A DNA stretch of 8,908 nucleotides from the NCBI GenBank assembly GCA_964439605.1, contig CAYTPC010000043.1:1-8908 (forward strand), read 5' to 3'. The DNA comes from JAITWT01 sp964439605. Lineage in GTDB: Bacteria > Pseudomonadota > Gammaproteobacteria > Burkholderiales > Burkholderiaceae_C. The first letter of the stretch is position 1. Every line of letters begins with the position of its first letter. The translations under genes were made by a program, and so were the position numbers. Shown one piece after another: positions 1 to 5,436 of the stretch. The notes beneath the pieces were generated by a model, which was not told the DNA's origin, did no database searches, and worked only from the letters and a program-made list of their open reading frames with translations.

Positions 1-504
1 GCGCGTGTCCCGCTCGATGAAGAGACAGCGGTCAGCGTGGTCTCGCCGAGCCTGATCGATCCGGCGGCCGCGCCGGACGGTTTTTCCACACTCGAATTGA
101 CCCTGCTCGTGCCCAATGAGAAGGCGGCGCAATGGTTTCCGCAAAAAGGCCTGGCCGATGACCCCGCCACGCGTGACAGCGACGAATATGCGGCAGCCAA
201 GACGGCGCTCGGCGACCGCATGATCGCGGCCGCCGCGACGCTGATCCCGGACCTGCACGAGCGCATCGTGACCCGGCACGACGCCAGCCCGATCACCTTC
301 TCCCGCTACGACTGGTCATCCGAGGGCGCGATCTATGGCGTGGCCCAGAAGGCGCGTTTCAAGGGCGTCAAATCGCCGCTGCGGGGGCTTTACCTGGCCG
401 GCGCCGGCAATATGGGGCCTGGCGTCGAAGCGGTCATGATCGCCGGCGCGCGCGTGGCGGAGGCGATCGTTCCGGGCGCTCTTCAGGGGCGCAGGCTGGT
501 GTAG
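1..504 (+). CDS. FAD-dependent oxidoreductase, phytoene desaturase / retinol saturase-like, C-terminal part (5' end outside window)
   Basis: An open frame runs in phase from base 1 to the TAG at 502-504, so this is the last 167 residues of a longer gene that begins upstream; the GTG at 37 is an internal codon and not a believable start. The C-terminus matches the FAD-binding closing segment of the CrtI/retinol-saturase class of amine-oxidase-fold flavoproteins. The motif RGLYLAGAGNMGPGVEAVM, followed by IAGARVAEAI, is where these enzymes close over the FAD, and SPITFSRYDWSSEGAIYG, about 20 residues earlier, resembles the family's conserved stretch. The Rossmann dinucleotide-binding N-terminus cannot be seen. 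Such enzymes desaturate or isomerise isoprenoid or other hydrophobic substrates, but the substrate cannot be read here and no carotenoid genes are in the window. It converges on cysE with 54 bp between the stop codons and no convincing terminator hairpin there. Confidence 0.75.
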   Translation, partial: ARVPLDEETAVSVVSPSLIDPAAAPDGFSTLELTLLVPNEKAAQWFPQKGLADDPATRDSDEYAAAKTALGDRMIAAAATLIPDLHERIVTRHDASPITFSRYDWSSEGAIYGVAQKARFKGVKSPLRGLYLAGAGNMGPGVEAVMIAGARVAEAIVPGALQGRRLV

Positions 505-558
505 CTGCGACCGCTGTGCTGTGGGGTGTGGGGGGCAGCCAGCGACGCCACGAAGCTT

Positions 559-1332
559 TTACTTGCCCACGAGTTCCGACAGTTTGTCGGCTTCGAAGTG
601 CTCGTCGCGCGCTGCGTCGCCGGGGACGCAGTTGTCTTCCTGGTTGCCGGCGACGAGCTTTTCGATCGCTTGCCACAGCAGCGCGATCTGGTGTTCCTGG
701 CTCGCCGCGTTGTCGATCAGGCCGCGCATGGCCTGCGAGAGGGGGTCGTCGTTCTGCGTGACGCCGTAGGCCGAGAAGCCCATGCGCGAGGCAGTCTCTT
801 CGCGCCGCGCGTCCGAATCGGCCTGGATGATGCGCGCCGGGTTGCCGACCGCCGTCGCGCCCGCCGGCACCGGCTTGGTCACGACCGCGTTGGAGCCGAT
901 CTTGGCGCCGTCGCCAACGGTGAAGCCGCCGAGCACTTTGGCTCCCGCGCCCACCACCACGTCGCGCCCAAGCGTCGGATGCCGCTTGGCGCCCTTGTAG
1001 AGCGAGGTGCCTCCCAGCGTGACGCCCTGGTAGATGGTGCAGCCGTCGCCGATTTCGGCCGTCTCGCCGACGACCACGCCCATCGCATGGTCGAAGAAAA
1101 CCCGCTCGCCGATGAGCGCGCCCGGATGAATTTCGATACCGGTCAATGCGCGCGAGCAGTGCGAGATGAAGCGGCCCAGCCACTTGAAGCCGTGCGTCCA
1201 GCACCAGTGGGCCGGACGGTGCATGATCACCGCGTGCAGGCCGGGATAGAGGGTAAAGACCTCCCAGCGTGAACGCGCGGCGGGATCGCGCTCAAGGATG
1301 CACGCGATGTCGGAACGCAGACGGGAAAACAT
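559..1332 (-). CDS. cysE: Serine O-acetyltransferase CysE
   Basis: 257 aa. It transfers acetyl from acetyl-CoA to L-serine to give O-acetylserine, the committed step of cysteine synthesis in the cytoplasm. Residues about 1-60 form a short helical N-terminus. Residues about 66-165 are a left-handed beta-helix of hexapeptide repeats (IGERVF, VVGETAEIG, VVVGAGAKVLGG, AKIGSNAVV). The catalytic Asp-His pair is D81-H82 in FFDHAMGVV, and the second active-site His is H118 in KRHPTLG; these correspond to E. coli D157/H158 and H193. The hexapeptide domain begins about 76 residues earlier than in E. coli, so the N-terminal domain is short. A tail of about 87 residues follows the helix and ends LVGK, without the C-terminal Ile used by the E. 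coli enzyme to bind CysK. The start is the ATG at 1332, giving the MFSRLRSDIA N-terminus; no clear Shine-Dalgarno precedes it. It is probably read through from trmJ. Confidence 0.96.
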   Translation of the reverse strand: MFSRLRSDIACILERDPAARSRWEVFTLYPGLHAVIMHRPAHWCWTHGFKWLGRFISHCSRALTGIEIHPGALIGERVFFDHAMGVVVGETAEIGDGCTIYQGVTLGGTSLYKGAKRHPTLGRDVVVGAGAKVLGGFTVGDGAKIGSNAVVTKPVPAGATAVGNPARIIQADSDARREETASRMGFSAYGVTQNDDPLSQAMRGLIDNAASQEHQIALLWQAIEKLVAGNQEDNCVPGDAARDEHFEADKLSELVGK

Positions 1333-1343
1333 AGGGGCAGAGT

Positions 1344-1414
1344 CTAAGGGAAGCTCCGAGATTCCGTGGGCGATCGGCGCGGCCCGGATCGATCGCTAAG
1401 GAAGCTCTAAGCTT
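1344..1414. repeat. Near-direct repeat flanking a hairpin, trmJ-cysE gap
   Basis: The 74-bp gap between trmJ and cysE has two kinds of structure. A 16-17 bp near-repeat occurs at 1344-1360 (CTAAGGGAAGCTCCGAG) and at 1396-1411 (CTAAGGAAGCTCTAAG). Between them is a perfect 7-bp inverted repeat, GCGATCG at 1370-1376 and CGATCGC at 1390-1396, with a 13-nt loop. A further 5-bp palindrome (AAGCT/AGCTT, 1402-1414) is centred on the trmJ stop codon. There is no T tract after the hairpin in the leftward direction, so it does not look like an efficient intrinsic terminator. It may be an mRNA-processing or stability element between the two genes. The function is unknown. Confidence 0.4.
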
Positions 1415-2150
1415 TTGATTTTCCGCGCGCCGGCTGGTTTTTTGCTTCGATCATGGCTTTGGCAATGCCGCGCAGGATGTGAATTTCCTCGTCCGTGGGC
1501 TGCGCGCGGTTGAACAATTGCCGCAGGCGCGGCATCAGCTTTTTGGGCGCGGCCGGGTCGAGAAAGCCGATTTCGGCCAGCGCGCGTTCCCAATGCCCCA
1601 GCATGCCGGCGACGGCCTGCGCGTCGGCGCGCTGCCCCTGCGCGGCCGCATCGCGCACTTCAAATCCGCCCAGCGCAAGACGCCACTCGTAGGCGATGAC
1701 TTGAATCGCCGCCGCGAGGTTGAGCGAGCCAAAGCGCGGATCGGTTGGGATCGAAAGCGCGACGTTGCAGCGATAGACGTCTTCATTGCGCATGCCGAAG
1801 CGCTCGGAGCCGAACAGGAAGGCCACGTGTTCATTGCCGGTTGCGGCCAGCGCGGGCAGGTGCTCGCGCGGCGTTCGTGTGGGCGGGCCGAAATCACGCG
1901 GCACCATCGCCGTGGCGCACAGGTGCGTGATGCCGTCGAGCGCATCGTCGAGCGTGGCGACGATGCGCGCTTTGTCGAGCACGTCCAGCGCGCCGCTGGC
2001 GCGCTGAATCGTTTCCTCGCGCCGCAGCACGTTGGGCCAGCGCGGCGCAACGAGCACCAGATCGTCGAAGCCCATGGTGCGCATCGCGCGCGCGGCCGCG
2101 CCGACGTTGCCGGCGTGGCTGGTCTGAATCAGGATGAAGCGGGTGCGCAT
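1407..2150 (-). CDS. trmJ: tRNA (cytidine/uridine-2'-O)-methyltransferase TrmJ
   Basis: 247 aa SPOUT-class methyltransferase. The family adds a 2'-O-methyl group at position 32 of the tRNA anticodon loop using S-adenosylmethionine, as a dimer in the cytoplasm. Residues 1-160 are the SPOUT fold. It opens with FILIQTSHAGNVGAAARAMR, where N15 and R21 correspond to the conserved Asn and catalytic Arg (R23) of E. coli TrmJ. The trefoil-knot SAM-binding motifs follow as FLFGSERFGMRNEDV (111-125) and IPTDPRFGSLNLAAAIQVIA (134-153). Residues about 165-247 form the helical C-terminal extension typical of TrmJ, with a basic end (ARGKSKA). The length matches the family (about 245). The ATG at 2150 sits 11 nt from a hairpin-forming palindrome and lacks an obvious Shine-Dalgarno. 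It is divergent from suhB and upstream of cysE on the same strand. The substrate follows from family membership and has not been shown for this protein. Confidence 0.93.
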   Translation of the reverse strand: MRTRFILIQTSHAGNVGAAARAMRTMGFDDLVLVAPRWPNVLRREETIQRASGALDVLDKARIVATLDDALDGITHLCATAMVPRDFGPPTRTPREHLPALAATGNEHVAFLFGSERFGMRNEDVYRCNVALSIPTDPRFGSLNLAAAIQVIAYEWRLALGGFEVRDAAAQGQRADAQAVAGMLGHWERALAEIGFLDPAAPKKLMPRLRQLFNRAQPTDEEIHILRGIAKAMIEAKNQPARGKSKA

Positions 2151-2268
2151 GAAGCCGGTTCGCGGCCCATAAAAAGAGGCCGCCGGATAAAATCACGCAC
2201 ATTGTCGCCGCCTGTATCAACGGGCGCGCTGTCCGGCACTTTCCAGCCCCCGTTCTTCACACAATCCG
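2151..2268. promoter_or_regulatory. Divergent trmJ/suhB promoter region with palindrome
   Basis: These 118 bp separate the trmJ and suhB start codons and must carry any promoters for both directions. A perfect 6-bp inverted repeat, GCGGCC at 2162-2167 and GGCCGC at 2178-2183, encloses the AT-rich spacer CATAAAAAGA. Just rightward is TAAAAT (2188-2193), the best -10-like hexamer for suhB; no convincing -35 lies 16-18 bp upstream of it. Leftward, the palindrome would fold as a hairpin in a trmJ leader 11 nt before its ATG. It could also be a protein-binding operator. The promoter assignment is tentative. Confidence 0.35.
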
Positions 2269-3216
2269 ATGTCGTCCAACCTGCACCCCATGCTCAACGT
2301 GGCCATCAAGGCCGCCCGCGCCGCCGGCGCCATCATCAATCGGGCCGCGCTCGATGTCGAAGCGGTGCGCGTTTCGCAAAAGCAGGTCAACGATTTCGTT
2401 ACCGAGGTTGACCAGGCCAGCGAGCGCAGCATCATCGAGACGCTGCTCACCGCCTATCCGGATCACGGCATCCTGGCCGAGGAATCCGGGCGGCAGCATG
2501 GCGCCAAAGCCGATTACGTCTGGATCATCGACCCGCTGGACGGCACCACCAACTTCATCCATGGCTTTCCGGTCTATTGCATTTCGATCGCGCTTGCGGT
2601 CAAGGGCAAAGTGGAGCAGGCGGTGATTTACGACCCCACGCGCAATGACCTGTTTACCGCCACGCGCGGGCGCGGCGCTTTTCTGAACGAACGGCGCATC
2701 CGGGTGAGCAAACGCACGCGGCTGGCCGAGAGCCTGGTTTCGACCGGGTTTCCATTCCGCGCGGGCGACAACTTCAAACAGTACCTGGCGATGATGGCCG
2801 AGGTGATGCCCCGCACCGCGGGCTTGCGCCGCCCCGGCGCGGCGGCGCTGGATCTGGCCTACGTCGCGGCGGGCTTTGCCGACGCTTTCTTCGAAACCGG
2901 CCTGAACATCTGGGACGTGGCCGCCGGTTCGCTGCTCGTGACCGAGGCGGGCGGGCTGATCGGCAACCTCACCGGGGAGCCCGATTTCATGGACCAGCAC
3001 GAATGCCTGGCGGGCAATCCGCGCATCTACGGGCAGCTCGTATCGCTGCTGGCGAAGTATTCGAAATTCGCCACCGTGGACGAGAAACTGGAAGCCTCCA
3101 AACGCGTTCGCGCGCCGGAGGCGGCAGCCGATGCTGAAGCGCCCGCACCGGCGCCCGCGCCCGCCAGACCCAAGCTCACGCGCGTGCGCGCGCCGGTTGC
3201 GCCCTCATCGGAATGA
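2269..3216 (+). CDS. suhB: Inositol-1-monophosphatase family protein SuhB
   Basis: 315 aa member of the Mg2+-dependent, Li+-sensitive inositol monophosphatase family. It hydrolyses myo-inositol 1-phosphate in vitro; in E. coli, SuhB also binds RNA polymerase/NusA and supports rRNA antitermination and ribosome maturation. The metal-binding motifs are complete: E71 in LAEESG, D88 and D91 in WIIDPLDGTTNFIHGFP (85-101), and D216 in NIWDVAAGSLLVTEAGG. LRRPGAAALDLAYVAAG (186-202) is the usual substrate-side segment. E. coli SuhB is 267 aa; this protein carries about 45 extra C-terminal residues rich in Ala, Pro and Arg (for example EAPAPAPAPARPK), probably disordered. The ATG at 2269 gives MSSNLHPMLN, and HPMLN is where relatives typically start; no strong Shine-Dalgarno is visible. 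The stop overlaps the start of the next gene (ATGA), implying translational coupling. Confidence 0.94.
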   Translation: MSSNLHPMLNVAIKAARAAGAIINRAALDVEAVRVSQKQVNDFVTEVDQASERSIIETLLTAYPDHGILAEESGRQHGAKADYVWIIDPLDGTTNFIHGFPVYCISIALAVKGKVEQAVIYDPTRNDLFTATRGRGAFLNERRIRVSKRTRLAESLVSTGFPFRAGDNFKQYLAMMAEVMPRTAGLRRPGAAALDLAYVAAGFADAFFETGLNIWDVAAGSLLVTEAGGLIGNLTGEPDFMDQHECLAGNPRIYGQLVSLLAKYSKFATVDEKLEASKRVRAPEAAADAEAPAPAPAPARPKLTRVRAPVAPSSE

Positions 3217-5402
3217 CGCCAGCAGGCAGCCGCTCACGCGCGGCGATGCGTGTGGCGCTCAGCTATTACGTTGCCAATGGACTGGTCGTCGCAATCGGGC
3301 TGGCGCTGATCGCCGCCGGCGTGCAATTCTGGCTTGGCGCGGCGGCCGGCGCGGCAGCTTCGGTCGGCGTCCTGGTGGCGACGCCGCCGGATGCCGCCGC
3401 ACCGCGGCGCGGCAAGATCCGGCAACTGCTGCTGGCGCCGTTGATGGGGATTCCCCTGTTCTTCACGGTGCAGGTGCTGCACGCCGACCCCTTGCGCCTG
3501 GGCCTGCTGCTGGTGCTGGCCACTTTCGTGGCCTTCCTGACGATGGCCTGGGGCAAGCGCGGCATTCCGATCGCGATCTCGGCGATGTTCGCGATGCTCT
3601 TTTCGATGGCGACCCCGCCGCCGGCGAGCCTGCGGCAGTGCATTGAAACCACGCTGCAATTCAGCCTGGGCGCCGGGTTGTACCTGCTGTGGTCGGTATT
3701 GGCCAATCTGGTACTCAACGCGCGTTACCGTGTGCAGTTCAGCGCCGACCTGCTGCTATCGCTGGCGGCTTTGATACGCACGCAGGCCGAGCAATTCAGC
3801 CTGCGCGCCGAAGCCGGCATCGGCGGCCGACTGCTCAGGGACCAGGCCGCGCTGGCCGATCAATTGCAAGCCACCTGCAACATCGTGCTCGAATCGCCGC
3901 GCACGCCGCAGCGCCAGAAGCTCGCCAGCATGCTCATGGTCGTGCTTGAAATGCGCGACCACCTGCTGGCCAGCGAACTCGACCTCGACGCCCTGCGCGG
4001 CGACCCGGCCACCGCCGCCGCGCTGCCGGCGCTGCGCCAGATTCTGGAAGAGCTCGCCGGCGACCTGTGCGCGCTGGCCGACTCGATGCTGCTCATGCGC
4101 ACCGCGCCAATCGCCGTCGATCGCCGGCCGCGCCTGGCCGAAATCCTGTTGCCGCAAGACACCCAGCCGGCCACCGGCCACCTGGGGCCGACGGCGGCGA
4201 CGCTCGCGCGCGCAATGGCCAACCGCATCGGCCACCTCAATGATGAGCTGCTGCAACTGTCGGCGCTGGCGCGCGGTGAGCGCGCGCCCGATCTCGCGTT
4301 GATACGCGCGAACTGGCCCATGTTCGTGAGCCCCACGGGATGGACGCTCGCGCCCTTGTTCCAGTTATGGCGCTGGGACGCCCCGCCGCTGCGCCATGCG
4401 ATCCGCGCCGCGCTCGCCATCGGCGCCGGCTGGGTCATCGCGGTCTGGCTGCCGTGGGGGTCGCACGATTATTGGATTTTGCTGACCATCGTCGTCGTAT
4501 TGCGCGGCAGCCTGTCGCAAACGCTGGAGCGGCGTAACCACCGTGTGGCCGGCACGCTGCTGGGCTGCGTGCTGGCGCTGGGCCTGCTGTCCACGCATCT
4601 GCCGCCGCTGGTGCTGCTGGCGTGCATCAGCGCGGCCCAGGCGATCGGGCACGCCTTCGCGGTGCGGCGCTACCTCATCACGGCAGTCGCGGCGACCGTG
4701 CTTGGCCTGGTGCAGGCGCACATGCTCAACACTGGCGCCAGCCCCACCTTCGCGCTGTTTGAGCGCGTGATGGATACGCTCATCGGCACCGCGCTGGCCT
4801 GGGCCTTCTGTTATGTGCTGCCGTCATGGGAGCGCCACCAGATCCCGGCGCTGGTCATCCGCGTGCTGCGCGCGCAGGCACGGCATGCCAAGCTTGCGCT
4901 GGGCCTGGGGCGGTTGAGCGCAAGCAGCGCCCGCCCTCAACTCGATTGGCAACTGGCGCGGCGCGAAGCCTACGACAGCCTGGCGGCCCTGGTGCAGGCC
5001 ACGCAGCGTTCGCTGTCGGAGCCGCGCGCCGTGCGCCCGCCGGTCGAATCGCTCGAATACCTGCAGGCGCACGCTTACCAGCTCCTGGCGCAACTGAGCG
5101 CGGTCAAGTCGATGCTGGTGCTGCGCCGTGACCGGCTCACGCCATCGGAAATCGAAACGCCGATCGCACGCGCCACCGCCGCGATCGAAACCGCGCTCAC
5201 GCCGCCGACCGCCGGCGGATCCGGGCCGCACGCCGGCGCGGCCACCTTCACCTCGGACGGGCCGGTGCCCTTGCCCGACCTCTTCGGCAAGGACATCAGC
5301 CCCTGGCTGCTGCGCCGCCTTGATTTCGCCACGCGCATCGCCTTCCAGTTGCAGGATGACGCCGCGCGCGTGCTCTATCCGGCCATCGATCAGGATGCCT
5401 AA
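3213..5402 (+). CDS. FUSC family (YccS-like) inner-membrane protein, putative exporter
   Basis: 729 aa integral membrane protein with the two-halves architecture of the FUSC/YccS/aromatic-acid-exporter superfamily. About six hydrophobic helices lie in residues 16-168 (for example VVAIGLALIAAGV and LLLVLATFVAFLT). A mostly helical soluble region spans about 170-390. A second set of about six membrane helices covers 396-538, and a cytoplasmic helical tail of about 190 residues ends near FQLQDDAARVLYP. The second membrane half has the conserved FUSC core, ISLTQ-like LRGSLSQTLERRNHR followed by VAGTLLG (R444, G447, T448, G451). Relatives include fusaric-acid and p-hydroxybenzoate efflux components and E. 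coli YccS of unknown substrate. No periplasmic adaptor or outer-membrane factor is nearby, so the YccS-like type fits better than an AaeAB pump. The ATG at 3213 overlaps the suhB stop; M12 (3246) is an alternative start. mutS starts 31 bp downstream. Confidence 0.88.
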   Translation: MTPAGSRSRAAMRVALSYYVANGLVVAIGLALIAAGVQFWLGAAAGAAASVGVLVATPPDAAAPRRGKIRQLLLAPLMGIPLFFTVQVLHADPLRLGLLLVLATFVAFLTMAWGKRGIPIAISAMFAMLFSMATPPPASLRQCIETTLQFSLGAGLYLLWSVLANLVLNARYRVQFSADLLLSLAALIRTQAEQFSLRAEAGIGGRLLRDQAALADQLQATCNIVLESPRTPQRQKLASMLMVVLEMRDHLLASELDLDALRGDPATAAALPALRQILEELAGDLCALADSMLLMRTAPIAVDRRPRLAEILLPQDTQPATGHLGPTAATLARAMANRIGHLNDELLQLSALARGERAPDLALIRANWPMFVSPTGWTLAPLFQLWRWDAPPLRHAIRAALAIGAGWVIAVWLPWGSHDYWILLTIVVVLRGSLSQTLERRNHRVAGTLLGCVLALGLLSTHLPPLVLLACISAAQAIGHAFAVRRYLITAVAATVLGLVQAHMLNTGASPTFALFERVMDTLIGTALAWAFCYVLPSWERHQIPALVIRVLRAQARHAKLALGLGRLSASSARPQLDWQLARREAYDSLAALVQATQRSLSEPRAVRPPVESLEYLQAHAYQLLAQLSAVKSMLVLRRDRLTPSEIETPIARATAAIETALTPPTAGGSGPHAGAATFTSDGPVPLPDLFGKDISPWLLRRLDFATRIAFQLQDDAARVLYPAIDQDA

Positions 5403-5413
5403 ACAGGCTCTCA

Positions 5414-5436
5414 GGGAGACACACTTGGGTTCCATG
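5414..5436 (+). promoter_or_regulatory. mutS ribosome-binding site, two candidate starts
   Basis: GGGAG (5414-5418, inside CAGGGAGAC) is the only good Shine-Dalgarno before mutS. It lies 6 nt from an in-frame TTG at 5425 and 15 nt from the in-frame ATG at 5434. Spacing alone favours TTG, giving LGS before the M of MNRDD; codon identity favours ATG. The two starts differ by only three residues (873 or 870 aa). Confidence 0.5.

Noticed and set aside
505..558. Possible bidirectional terminator between the oxidoreductase and cysE
   Set aside because: Only a GCTGC/GCAGC pairing across about 26 nt and no flanking T/A tracts; too weak to call.
434..1272. Long frames overlapping cysE on both strands
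   Set aside because: Low-complexity Arg-rich translations; cysE in the real frame has complete catalytic motifs.
5128..5433. An in-frame extension of about 100 codons upstream of MutS
   Set aside because: It overlaps the FUSC gene in another frame, is an Arg/Pro/Ser-rich shadow composition, and MutS homology begins at MNRDDLALHTPMM with a ribosome-binding site just before it.
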